Shown in pieces: positions 15,935 through 23,511 of a DNA stretch of 64,000 nt. The notes beneath the pieces are model-generated. The model ran no database searches. It worked only from the letters and a program-made list of their open reading frames with translations, and was not told the DNA's origin. Within the stretch, counting starts at the first letter, position 1; the number at the start of each line of letters is the position of its first letter. Both the position numbers and the translations under genes were made by a program. Origin of the DNA: a bacterium (lineage in GTDB: Bacteria > Patescibacteria > Paceibacteria > UBA9973 > UBA6065); assembly GCA_030680695.1 (NCBI GenBank), contig JAUXUT010000149.1, forward strand, positions 372,001-436,000, written 5' to 3'.

Positions 15935-17152
15935 TTACCGCACATACACTATCCGTAGCGGCTTGCCATCGGCACGGGGCCTCGGCAGCCAGAACTGTGC
16001 CTTTTGGACGTCTTCGGGCAGGTTGATGACCGTCGTCGGCACCCCATCAATGATGACCGTCGATAAATGCATCTCGATTGGCTCACTGATGATGGGCTTC
16101 CTGGCGAACCACGGACTGAAGTCCATGGTCACGTAGACGCCGCGCGGGTCATCGATAATCACCCTGCCTTGATCGACCGCCCGCTTGCTGAACCAACGTG
16201 GATTCACGTTGTCGCCGGGACCGTAGACCAACTCCTGGCGCTTGCCCATCAGACGATCGGCGTCCGCGAAGACCCGGCCCGAATGAACGGGCGCCGGCTC
16301 GACAACTGGAACAGGTGCCGGGACTGGCTTTGGCTGCTCGACCGCTGGTGCCGGTGCTGGCTCTGGTTCTACCTTAGGAGCAGGCTCAGGTTGTGCAACG
16401 GGTACTGGCGGATCAGGACGCTTGAACAGCTCGAGGAACTCCGCGAAGAGACCTCTCGCCTTAGCAGCATCTTCCGCCGTCGAAGCACTGGTTGTTTCAA
16501 TCTCGACGGCAGCAGCGTGAACATCATCGATTTTGCCGATGATTTCATCCTTGGACCGATTGACGGCTTCAATGGTCGCGTTGGCACGACCGTCGGCTAC
16601 TTCGCTCTGTTCAACCAAGATCGTTCCAATATCCTTCTTGAGCGACACGAGGCCCTTCTCGACGGACGTGACGACCCGGCTGCCGCTGAGGCTGCCTATG
16701 ACCACGATCACGAAGGTGCAGGCGAGCATGACGGACGAGAGACCAATGAACCAGGGCCAGAAAGGCCGCGACTTGTTCTTCTCGACACAAGCACAGGTCA
16801 CTGCGTTCTCTTGAGAGTTGGTATCTCGAGAAGCACCGATGCTGGCCTTGATTTCCTTGACTGCGCCGTCGATCTTTTCGTCGATTTTCGCTTCGAGGGT
16901 GGCCTGCAAGGTCCCGACGGCTTCGGTCGCCGCACTGGCTTCGGCCCTGGTCTTTTCAACTTCACCTTCAAGGCTCCCGATGGATTCATTGACCTCTTTG
17001 AATCCTTTTTTAATGAGAACCTCTTGGGCATGCTGTTTCTTGACGAACGCCATGAAGGGCTTGCGCCCCTTGACGGAGATTTCCTTCGCGAGATCACGAA
17101 GAAAGGTTCTGGTGACGGTCCGGGACGGACCAGCATCTTCTGCGGTTGGCAT
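15935..17152 (-). CDS. Membrane protein with coiled coil and Pro-rich linker, unknown family
   Basis: About 405 residues, not recognised. Residues 25-105 are charged and helical with a coiled-coil pattern; a single membrane helix lies near 130-152; a second helical region follows to about 235; then a PxP/Ala/Glu/Val-rich linker (about 243-285) and a 120-residue C-terminal domain with YGPGDNVNPRWFSKRAVDQG. The linker would project the end domain across a wall or periplasm, somewhat like TonB. An in-frame TTG at 17170 is an alternative start; the ATG at 17152 is preferred. It is flanked by its own TTGACA promoter and terminator, so it is a single-gene unit. Confidence 0.6.
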   Translation of the reverse strand: MPTAEDAGPSRTVTRTFLRDLAKEISVKGRKPFMAFVKKQHAQEVLIKKGFKEVNESIGSLEGEVEKTRAEASAATEAVGTLQATLEAKIDEKIDGAVKEIKASIGASRDTNSQENAVTCACVEKNKSRPFWPWFIGLSSVMLACTFVIVVIGSLSGSRVVTSVEKGLVSLKKDIGTILVEQSEVADGRANATIEAVNRSKDEIIGKIDDVHAAAVEIETTSASTAEDAAKARGLFAEFLELFKRPDPPVPVAQPEPAPKVEPEPAPAPAVEQPKPVPAPVPVVEPAPVHSGRVFADADRLMGKRQELVYGPGDNVNPRWFSKRAVDQGRVIIDDPRGVYVTMDFSPWFARKPIISEPIEMHLSTVIIDGVPTTVINLPEDVQKAQFWLPRPRADGKPLRIVYVR

Positions 17153-17229
17153 ATGTATGTGGGGTTTCAAAGATCAACATGATCGGCTGGGCGCTGTCGC
17201 GCCCGAGAAAGCCGTTCTTGCTTATCCTG

Positions 17230-17258
17230 CTTCTACCATGCTGACGACTGAATGTCAA
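17230..17258 (-). promoter_or_regulatory. Promoter of the Pro-rich membrane protein gene
   Basis: Minus strand perfect TTGACA (17258-17253), 17-bp spacer, TAGAAG (17235-17230), leaving a leader of about 70 nt. Confidence 0.55.
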
Positions 17259-17284
17259 AACAATTTCGTGGCCCGGCACAATAC

Positions 17285-17305
17285 AAAAACCGCCTTGCGG
17301 CGGTT
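17285..17305 (-). terminator. Intrinsic terminator after gyrA
   Basis: Minus strand AACCGCC/GGCGGTT, loop GCAA, followed by TTTTTG, 12 nt past the gyrA stop. Confidence 0.88.
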
Positions 17306-17317
17306 GTCAATTCCAAA

Positions 17318-19807
17318 CTACAGACAAACAACGGATGCGAGCGAATCCCCGTCACGCAATTTCATTATACGCACACCCTGGGTCGAGCGACCGAGGACTG
17401 GGATTTCGGCGAGCGAGACACGAACAACCTGCGATTTCTTGGACATCGCAACGAGCTCGCTGTCTTCTTCGGTGACAACCTTGGCCGATATAATTGGCCC
17501 GGTCTTATCGGTGCAATTCATTGTGAGAATTCCTGATCCGCCGCGACCCTGGGTCTTGTACTCGCTCATCTCGGTGGTCTTGCCGTAGCCATTCTTTGAT
17601 ATGACCATGAGGCGAGTGCCCTTGGCGCCGGCCTTCACAACATCGGCGCTGATAACTGTGTCACCTTTGGCAAGATTGATGCCGCGGACACCCATGGCAG
17701 AACGTCCCATCTCGCGCACGTCGGCTTCCTCGAACCTGATTGACTGGCCGTCGGCTGTAACAATAGAAACGTCGTTGCCTTTAGACGAGAACGATGCGGA
17801 TGTGAGCGCGTCGCCTGGTTCAAGGGTGATGGCGATGATGCCAGATCGGCGCACATCGTGGAACGATTCTGCTTTCACCTTCTTCACTGTTCCCTGCTTG
17901 GTAACCATCATAATAGAAAGTTCTGTCGAACCCTTGGTCGCCTTCGGCATGGAAAGAATTGATGTGACCTTCTCGTTGTCGGCAAGCGACAAGAAATTCA
18001 CAAGGGCCTTGCCCTTGGTCGCACGGCGGCCTTCTGGGAGCTCGTACATCTTGATCTGATATGCCTTCCCCTTGTCTGTAAAGAAGAGCATATCAGCATG
18101 GGTGTTCGCGGTGACGAGGTTTGTGACGAAATCCTCTTCCTTTGTATCAAGGTCGATTACGCCAACACCGCCGCGTTTCTGTTTGCGGTACTCATCCGGC
18201 ATGGTTCGTTTAACATATCCGCCCTGGGTGAGCACGAGCACATTTTCGACGTCTGGAATAAGGTCTTCGTCAGACATGGCTTTCACGCCGCCCTTGATGA
18301 CACGTGTGCGACGTTCATCGCCGAACTTTGCCTTGATGTCGGCGAGCTCTTGTTTGATAACGCCGAGGATTTTCTTCGGCGAGGCGAGAAGTGCTTTCAA
18401 TTCCTCGATAAGAGCCTGGACAGATTTGAGTTCATCCTCAACTTTCTTGCGCTCAAGTCCTGCGAGCTTTTGGAGGCGCATGTCGAGAATTGCCTGGGCC
18501 TGAAGGACCGAGAACTTGAAGGTTTTCATGAGACCAGCCTTGGCATCTTCAACGGACGCAGACTTGCGGATCAGTTTGATGATCTCGTCTATGTGGTCGA
18601 GGGCTTTCTTGAGGCCAAGCAAGATGTGTTCACGAGCCTCGGCAATGCGAAGATCGTATGCGCTGCGGCGTTTAACCACCTCGATGCGGTGCTCGATGAA
18701 GTTTTCAAGAATAGTCTTGAGGGCAAGAGTTTCTGGACGACCCTTCACGAGGGCGACGATGTTCAAATGGAACGTATCTTCGAGTTGAGTGTGCTTGAAC
18801 AGGAAGTTAAGAATCTTCTGTGGATGTGAACCTTGTTTAAGATCAATAACGATACGAATGTCTTTTGCAGATTCGTCGCGGAGGCCCTTGATGCCTTCGA
18901 TTTTCTTTTCGCGGACGAGGTTTGCGATATTAACGATGAGGTCGGCCTTAATCACGCGATATGGAATCGATGTGATGATAATTTGGAACTGGCCAGCCTT
19001 GTTCTCGACGATTTCAGCGTCGCCACGTGTGACGATGCCGCCCTTTCCAGTAGTATATGCGTGATGAATATCTTTTTCGCCGTAAATATTTCCGCCCGTA
19101 GGAAAGTCAGGTCCTTTTATAAATTGTAGAAGGTCCTCGGTTGAAGCGTCCTTGTTTTCAATAAGATGAGTCGTCGCATCAATGACTTCGCTCAGGTTAT
19201 GCGGAGGAATGTTCGTTGCCATTCCCACTGCGATACCAAGAGTACCGTTGAGAAGAAGATTGGGAACGGCTGTTGGTAGAACCGTAGGCTCCTTCTTTGT
19301 GTTGTCGTAGTTCGGACGGAAGTCCACTGTTTCCTTCTCGAGGTCTTTGAGAAGTTCACCTGCGAGGCGCGACATTTTAGCCTCGGTGTATCGGTACGCG
19401 GCCGCACCGTCACCGTCGATCGATCCGAAGTTTCCTTGGCCGATGACGAGTGGATATCGCATCGAGAAATCCTGGGCCATTTTCACCATCGCCTCGTACA
19501 CAGACGAGTCACCGTGCGGATGATATTTACCGAGCACGTCTCCCACGATCGTCGCAGACTTTTTTGTCTTGGCTGATGCGGTGAGACCGATGTCGTTCAT
19601 CGCATACAAAATACGGCGGTGAACGGGTTTTAGTCCGTCGCGAACATCAGGAAGCGCGCGAGCCGTAATGACGGACATCGCGTAGTCGAGATACGACTCG
19701 CGCATCTCTGTAACTATCGAGCGTGCCTGTATGCCCTTCTCTTCGAACGGCAGCTTTGGATCCGGCGTGGCGGCCGAGGGATTGGAATTGGGATTCTTTG
19801 GGCTCAT
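17318..19807 (-). CDS. gyrA: DNA gyrase subunit A
   Basis: Breakage-reunion subunit of gyrase, which introduces negative supercoils with GyrB. N-terminal GyrA motifs include ALPDVRDGLKPVHRR (about 51-65), the quinolone-pocket HPHGDSSVY (about 96-104) and the catalytic tyrosine Y140 in RYTEAKMSR. The C-terminal domain carries the six-blade beta-pinwheel repeats and a GyrA-box-like KRGGVG. The 829 residues fit GyrA. A Ser is present at the second position after HGD, where quinolone resistance changes often occur. The start has a -10-like TATAAA about 10 nt upstream and no evident ribosome binding site. gyrB is not in the window. Confidence 0.96.
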   Translation of the reverse strand: MSPKNPNSNPSAATPDPKLPFEEKGIQARSIVTEMRESYLDYAMSVITARALPDVRDGLKPVHRRILYAMNDIGLTASAKTKKSATIVGDVLGKYHPHGDSSVYEAMVKMAQDFSMRYPLVIGQGNFGSIDGDGAAAYRYTEAKMSRLAGELLKDLEKETVDFRPNYDNTKKEPTVLPTAVPNLLLNGTLGIAVGMATNIPPHNLSEVIDATTHLIENKDASTEDLLQFIKGPDFPTGGNIYGEKDIHHAYTTGKGGIVTRGDAEIVENKAGQFQIIITSIPYRVIKADLIVNIANLVREKKIEGIKGLRDESAKDIRIVIDLKQGSHPQKILNFLFKHTQLEDTFHLNIVALVKGRPETLALKTILENFIEHRIEVVKRRSAYDLRIAEAREHILLGLKKALDHIDEIIKLIRKSASVEDAKAGLMKTFKFSVLQAQAILDMRLQKLAGLERKKVEDELKSVQALIEELKALLASPKKILGVIKQELADIKAKFGDERRTRVIKGGVKAMSDEDLIPDVENVLVLTQGGYVKRTMPDEYRKQKRGGVGVIDLDTKEEDFVTNLVTANTHADMLFFTDKGKAYQIKMYELPEGRRATKGKALVNFLSLADNEKVTSILSMPKATKGSTELSIMMVTKQGTVKKVKAESFHDVRRSGIIAITLEPGDALTSASFSSKGNDVSIVTADGQSIRFEEADVREMGRSAMGVRGINLAKGDTVISADVVKAGAKGTRLMVISKNGYGKTTEMSEYKTQGRGGSGILTMNCTDKTGPIISAKVVTEEDSELVAMSKKSQVVRVSLAEIPVLGRSTQGVRIMKLRDGDSLASVVCL

Positions 19808-19827
19808 GCGGTAAGGCTTTATATGGC

Positions 19828-20178
19828 TTAGTTACTGTCTATTATATCAGAAGTGGTCGAACTTGTCGCGTCTTCGGTCATAACTTGCTCTGATTCTAGG
19901 TCTGATTCTTGCCCTGATCCGAAGGCTTCACTCGAGGCACCTATGGCGCCATCAATGTCCCTCAAAAATTGCCTCCAGGACTCAGCGATACCTGATGCGG
20001 CTGCAGACGAAGAACTCTCGCGCTCTTCAGGAATAAAAGTGCCAGACTTGATACGTAGCACGAGCGTCGTCGCCCACAGCACGACAATGATAGTGATGAC
20101 CGTGACTGAGAATATCACAACGAATCGGTGTCGCACGGGTTCCGGACTCCTTCTCAGTTTGTCTATATATTCAAACAT
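19828..20178 (-). CDS. Small single-pass membrane protein, unknown
   Basis: 116 residues, unrecognised. One membrane helix (about 19-43) follows a short basic N-terminus, then an acidic Ser/Glu-rich region of low complexity. It lies between the MBL-like gene and gyrA on the same strand. The short space before its ATG holds a GC hairpin (GCGGCCC/GGGCCGC near 20184-20201) without a U-run, which could affect its translation. No function can be proposed. Confidence 0.6.
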   Translation of the reverse strand: MFEYIDKLRRSPEPVRHRFVVIFSVTVITIIVVLWATTLVLRIKSGTFIPEERESSSSAAASGIAESWRQFLRDIDGAIGASSEAFGSGQESDLESEQVMTEDATSSTTSDIIDSN

Positions 20179-20205
20179 GATGTGAGCGGCCCTCGGGCCG
20201 CAATA

Positions 20206-20835
20206 TTAAGCCTGAGGCTCGAGTACCACTACGTCGCCCTCCCTGCCTTCCAAGTCCTTCTTCTTGATGGTGAGCTTGTCTTGCGGTTTCTGGGCTTCCT
20301 CGCCCGCTTCTTTCAAGAATGCCTTGAGAGCAGCCTTGTCGTCGAAATAAAGTGGCACTATAAGCTTTGGCTCGAGATTAACCGCGAGTTTGCTCGCATC
20401 AGCTGGCGAAAGCGATCCTTCCGCACCTACCGGCACAAAAAGTATATCGATGTCGTCGATCGATTCTGCCACCTCGCTTGGAAGTTCTTTTGACGAGATT
20501 GCTCCGAGAAAACACAAGTTCATGTTTTCGAGATTCACCGTATATACAGTGTTGATGCGCTCCTCGCCCTTGTATTTTGATTCGGTCTTGAAGCCTTTGA
20601 TAAAGACGCCTTTAATCTCGTACTCCCCCGGACCTGTTACCGCGAAAGCCTGGCGATCGCCAAGGGACGCCTGATCCACGCCGTTGAAATCCTCGTGATT
20701 GATCGAGACAAGTGCCACATCCGCACCAAAACGTGACGCCTTGAATTTGGAGTCCTTGGATATCGGGTTGACCGAAAGCGTGATGTCGCCAAATTGAACC
20801 TTGACCGATGCGCCGCCCTGGTATGTGAGTATCAT
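20206..20835 (-). CDS. Metallo-beta-lactamase-fold protein, degenerate metal site
   Basis: 209 residues resembling UlaG-like MBL proteins: N-terminal ILTYQGGASVKVQFGDITL strands, then ADVALVSINHEDFNGV where active members have a THxHxDH metal site. Here only one histidine and an aspartate remain (INHEDF), so zinc hydrolysis is doubtful. A C-terminal Lys/Glu-rich stretch is additional. Similar divergent MBL-like proteins are found in many Patescibacteria; their role is unknown. The start follows a -10 TATACT by 8 nt (predicted leaderless). Confidence 0.7.
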   Translation of the reverse strand: MILTYQGGASVKVQFGDITLSVNPISKDSKFKASRFGADVALVSINHEDFNGVDQASLGDRQAFAVTGPGEYEIKGVFIKGFKTESKYKGEERINTVYTVNLENMNLCFLGAISSKELPSEVAESIDDIDILFVPVGAEGSLSPADASKLAVNLEPKLIVPLYFDDKAALKAFLKEAGEEAQKPQDKLTIKKKDLEGREGDVVVLEPQA

Positions 20836-20843
20836 AGGTCTAG

Positions 20844-20849
20844 AGTATA
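20844..20849 (-). promoter_or_regulatory. -10 box of the MBL-like gene (leaderless type)
   Basis: Minus strand TATACT (20849-20844), 8 nt before the ATG at 20835; the -35 is weak. Confidence 0.5.
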
Positions 20850-20895
20850 GAATATTCGGACTTTTCTTACTAGATTGACAAAGGCGCGAACGCTT

Positions 20896-20924
20896 TTGCC
20901 TTTTACGGCCATATATGGTATCTT
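20896..20924 (+). promoter_or_regulatory. Promoter of rpsA
   Basis: TTGCCT (20896-20901), 17-bp spacer, TATCTT (20919-20924); predicted +1 near 20931. Confidence 0.6.
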
Positions 20925-20930
20925 TTCCGC

Positions 20931-21048
20931 ACCTGACTTCCGTCAGTTTTTTGTTTAGTTTTTATTTATTTCGCCCGCTCGGTAACCCTCCTTTCGTGAA
21001 CAACGGCCAGAGAATCTGGAAGGGAGAGCCGAAACGGCCATTTCATTC
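20931..21048 (+). promoter_or_regulatory. rpsA leader: 5' hairpin, U-rich tract, second hairpin
   Basis: The predicted transcript begins with hairpin CTGAC-TTCC-GTCAG (20933-20946), then T6 and a U-rich tract to about 20972, and later CCAGA-GAA-TCTGG near 21009-21021. No ribosome binding site is close to the ATG at 21049. The first hairpin could be an attenuator, a 5' stability element, or the S1 autoregulatory site. Confidence 0.5.
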
Positions 21049-22137
21049 ATGTCAGAAGAAATCAAGAAGGTAGAGACGGTGATGAGCAAGATGCTTGCTG
21101 ATACCGCTACTCCTCCTAACGTTGGCGACCTCATCGAAGGTTCTGTTATTGCTATCGACAAGAAGGGACTCTTCGTAGATCTCCCTCCATTCGGAACAGG
21201 TATCATTTACGGTCGCGAGTATATGCTCGCCCGCGATGTTATCAAGAAGATCAACATCGGAGACAGAGTCTCTGCAAAAATCGTTGATGCGTCGAACAAG
21301 GACGGCTATATCGAACTCTCTCTCAAGGAAGCTCGCCAGGCGCTCATTTGGACCGAGGCAGAGCAGGCAATCGTCGACAAAACCATCCTCGAACTCCCTA
21401 TCAAGGAAGCGAACAAGGGCGGTCTCATCATTGAATGGCAGGGCATCCAGGGCTTCCTCCCTGCGTCCCAGCTTAAACCAGAGCACTATCCACGTGTTCA
21501 GGACGGCGACAAGGATTCTATTCTTGTTGAGCTCAAGAAACTCGTTGGCACCCGCCTCGCAGTTTCGATCATTGGTGCGTTCCCCAAGGAAGGCAAACTC
21601 ATTTTCTCTGAGAAAAACTCTGCAGCAGGTGCAGACAAAGCAGTCGCAGTTGCCAAGTTCAAAGTTGGCGATGAAGTTGAGGGTAAGGTCACCGGAATGG
21701 TGGACTTCGGTGTCTTCGTCAAAATCGATGAGGGTCTTGAAGGTCTCGTTCACATCTCTGAAATCGACTGGGCTCTCGTTGAGGATCCAAAGACTCGTTT
21801 CAAGGTTGGCGACAAGGTCAACGTGAAGGTCATCGAGGTTAAGGACGGCAAGGTGTCCCTCTCGATTAAGGCCCTCAAGCCAAACCCATGGTCAGAGGCA
21901 GGTAAGAAATACAAGAAGGACATGGCCGTAAAGGGCGTTGTCATCAAGTTCAACCGCCACGGAGCGCTCGCCTCGATCGAAGAAGGCATCGCTGGCCTCG
22001 TGCACGTCTCAGAGTTTGGCTCGGAAGAAAAGCTCCGCCAGAACCTCGAGCTCGGCAAAGTATATCCGTTCAAGATTACCCTCTTTGATGCGGGCAATCA
22101 GAAGATGACTCTCGCCTTCGCCGGAGAAAAGAAATAG
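21049..22137 (+). CDS. rpsA: 30S ribosomal protein S1
   Basis: RNA-binding ribosomal protein that unfolds and delivers mRNAs to the 30S subunit. Four S1 (OB-fold) repeats are seen in 362 residues: about 24-95 (GDLIEGSVIAIDKKGLFVDL), 110-190 (GLIIEWQGIQGFLPASQL), 205-275 (GDEVEGKVTGMVDFGVFVKI) and 290-360 (AVKGVVIKFNRHGALASI). This is shorter than the six-repeat E. coli protein but common in other phyla. It has its own promoter and a structured leader. Its terminator lies inside the 3' end of the convergent winged-helix gene. Confidence 0.94.
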   Translation: MSEEIKKVETVMSKMLADTATPPNVGDLIEGSVIAIDKKGLFVDLPPFGTGIIYGREYMLARDVIKKINIGDRVSAKIVDASNKDGYIELSLKEARQALIWTEAEQAIVDKTILELPIKEANKGGLIIEWQGIQGFLPASQLKPEHYPRVQDGDKDSILVELKKLVGTRLAVSIIGAFPKEGKLIFSEKNSAAGADKAVAVAKFKVGDEVEGKVTGMVDFGVFVKIDEGLEGLVHISEIDWALVEDPKTRFKVGDKVNVKVIEVKDGKVSLSIKALKPNPWSEAGKKYKKDMAVKGVVIKFNRHGALASIEEGIAGLVHVSEFGSEEKLRQNLELGKVYPFKITLFDAGNQKMTLAFAGEKK

Positions 22138-22154
22138 TCTCGAATATCCTCCGC

Positions 22155-22454
22155 CTATATCGGCAAATCATGAACAGCACGCGCAATTATGCGCGTCGCT
22201 TTTCGTATATCTGATTTCCAGAGTTCCTGTTTGTGTCCAAGACCTATTCTCCGAACCAGATGGCGTCCTTCAAGTCTTTTCATAATAGTCGGTAGCGAGC
22301 CGCGTGGAATTTCCGAATATCGTGCAATCGCCGACATGCTTTTTGCTACTCGTGATAAAAGTAGGATTTTCCGTTCGGATTCAGAAAGGCCGAGTATGTC
22401 GAAGGCTTTTTGCAAAGCCGCGTCGCGATTCTCGTGTTCATTTTGCGTTTTCAT
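22155..22454 (-). CDS. Winged-helix transcriptional regulator (TrmB-like)
   Basis: 99 residues with a winged-helix pattern: LGLSESERKILLLSRVAKSM helix, AIARYSEIPRGSLPTIMKRLEGR (helix-turn-helix with recognition helix, about 43-65) and the wing HLVRRIGLGHKQELW. This resembles the TrmB-type or MarR-like domain. There is no ligand domain. Its ATG is 6 nt after TATAAG, and a 37-bp perfect palindrome lies just upstream of the promoter, so self-regulation is likely. The hexamer GGAGGG between the -10 and ATG looks like a ribosome binding site but touches the start codon. Confidence 0.75.
   Translation of the reverse strand: MKTQNEHENRDAALQKAFDILGLSESERKILLLSRVAKSMSAIARYSEIPRGSLPTIMKRLEGRHLVRRIGLGHKQELWKSDIRKATRIIARAVHDLPI
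22179..22203 (+). terminator. Intrinsic terminator of rpsA, within the convergent gene
   Basis: ACGCGCA-ATTA-TGCGCGT followed by CGCTTTTC; it overlaps codons near the 3' end of the minus-strand winged-helix gene. Confidence 0.7.
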
Positions 22455-22460
22455 CCCTCC

Positions 22461-22466
22461 CTTATA
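22461..22466 (-). promoter_or_regulatory. -10 box of the winged-helix gene (leaderless type)
   Basis: Minus strand TATAAG (22466-22461), followed by 6 nt and the ATG at 22454. Confidence 0.5.
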
Positions 22467-22486
22467 CCATCATCTTTTTGAGAACA

Positions 22487-22523
22487 GTGGGACATTTGAT
22501 GAAAATTTCATCAAATGTCCCAC
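22487..22523. promoter_or_regulatory. Perfect 37-bp palindrome, likely operator
   Basis: GTGGGACATTTGATGAAA, one central base, then its exact complement (18-bp arms). It spans about -33 to -69 relative to the predicted +1 of the winged-helix gene and touches the -35 position. A dimer or pair of dimers of the regulator could bind here. The opposite side faces the small RNA promoter at 22585. Confidence 0.75.
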
Positions 22524-22584
22524 GTATTGAAAAAAGCATTAAAGAGCCCCGTAAGGCCGTTAAATGGCACGGTCGCCAAAAGGC

Positions 22585-22613
22585 TTGACAAAATAATGGC
22601 ACGGGTGTATAAT
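22585..22613 (+). promoter_or_regulatory. Consensus sigma70 promoter of the small RNA
   Basis: Perfect TTGACA (22585-22590), 17-bp spacer, perfect TATAAT (22608-22613). It is the strongest promoter in the window by match to consensus. Confidence 0.9.
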
Positions 22614-22619
22614 TGTATA

Positions 22620-22760
22620 TAAGTCTTTCTGTTATTTTGTTTCTACCCGTCTCACGACGGGCACTCGGCCACAGGTACCAAGTCGGTTCCTTGTTGCGGC
22701 GGTGGTGGGGTATCATCCCGCGACAGAAATAAGGGCGCTCCACTCTGGAGCGCCCTTTTT
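22620..22760 (+). ncRNA. Candidate small RNA of ~140 nt, unknown family
   Basis: The transcript from the consensus promoter contains no convincing ORF and ends at a strong terminator. Possible structure: closing stem TTTCTGT/ACAGAAA (22626-22632/22723-22729), hairpin CCCGTC/GACGGG (22646-22661), hairpin AGG-ACC/GGT-CCT (about 22672-22690) and a GGG/CCC stem near 22709-22719, then the terminator. It does not show the SRP RNA apical motif, and it is too short for tmRNA or RNase P RNA. 6S RNA was considered from its strong promoter and closing stem, but its shape is not a clear match. Confidence 0.65.
22733..22760. terminator. Bidirectional terminator of the small RNA and pth
   Basis: GGGCGCTCCA/TGGAGCGCCC region with a 3-nt loop and T5 on the plus strand; on the minus strand it follows the pth stop and is trailed by TTATTTCT. 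Confidence 0.92.
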
Positions 22761-23406
22761 ATTTATTGAACTGCGCGTTGTACTCACCCATCGCACGTTC
22801 CGGCGAATCGGTCACAGACATCTCGAGACAATCCACCACTTTCTTTATAACTTTTTTAAGTTCATCGGCTTCCTTGTCTTTGAACTCGGCGACTATGAAA
22901 TTGTCGGTGATGGTGTCGTGGTCTGGCTTCTTCAAAGCACCTTTGGCCGTGGCCGGTGTGATGCCAATGCGAATGCGATAAAAAGCCTGGGTGCCGAGGG
23001 CGCGGATGACCGAGTCAACACCCTTGTGGCCACCGGCACTTTTGTCCCACGATACTTTGGCCTTGCCCAAAGGTATGTCGAGATCGTCATGGACAACGAT
23101 AACGTCGGCGAGGGCCTTTTTTGGCTTGCCGTCCGGACCTTTCACTTTCTTCGCGCCTTTGGCGTATTTGGTTAAGGCCGAACCACTCTTGTTCATAAAG
23201 GTCTCGGGCAGTACGAGCGTTACCTTGCCTCCCTTACTTCCCTTGCCACCAACCTTCCCCGACAAAACCAAAGCATTGGTTTTCTTGTCGAATTCAAAAT
23301 CGCCGAGGTCCGCCTTTTTTGCAAACTTCTGCACTGCTTCGCGGCCCGCATTGTGTCGCGTGCCTTCGTATTCTTGTCCTGGGTTTCCTAGTCCGATGAT
23401 TATCAT
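22759..23406 (-). CDS. pth: Peptidyl-tRNA hydrolase
   Basis: Releases tRNA from peptidyl-tRNA that drops off ribosomes. Motifs: IIIGLGNPGQEYEGTRHNAG (1-20 region, with the catalytic histidine in TRHNAG), FMNKSG, VVHDDLDIPLG with the catalytic-site aspartate, and SAGGHKGVDSVI. The 215 residues exceed the usual 190 because of two Lys/Gly-rich insertions (about 50-60 and 85-100). It is transcribed alone, toward the shared terminator at 22733. Confidence 0.95.
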   Translation of the reverse strand: MIIIGLGNPGQEYEGTRHNAGREAVQKFAKKADLGDFEFDKKTNALVLSGKVGGKGSKGGKVTLVLPETFMNKSGSALTKYAKGAKKVKGPDGKPKKALADVIVVHDDLDIPLGKAKVSWDKSAGGHKGVDSVIRALGTQAFYRIRIGITPATAKGALKKPDHDTITDNFIVAEFKDKEADELKKVIKKVVDCLEMSVTDSPERAMGEYNAQFNK

Positions 23407-23511
23407 AATGAGAATAGGATACCATGCCTTTCAGCAAGCCGACATGGTGTGCCACTTCCTGTCAACGTCGCTTGCGAGCTATACTTACGCATCAATTAAC
23501 CGCTCTACTAT

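Noticed and set aside
16067..17182. 371-codon plus-strand frame opposite the Pro-rich membrane protein
   Set aside because: Arg/Trp/Asp-rich low-complexity translation without ribosome binding site; the minus strand has membrane and coiled-coil logic plus promoter and terminator.
22455..22460. GGAGGG as a Shine-Dalgarno site for the winged-helix gene
   Set aside because: It touches the ATG with no spacing and sits between a -10 hexamer and the start, so it is more likely the start of the transcript region than a binding site.
22620..22760. T-box riboswitch (GGTGGT...CCCGCG before a terminator)
   Set aside because: The canonical T-box core is not matched, and no plus-strand gene follows; pth is on the opposite strand.
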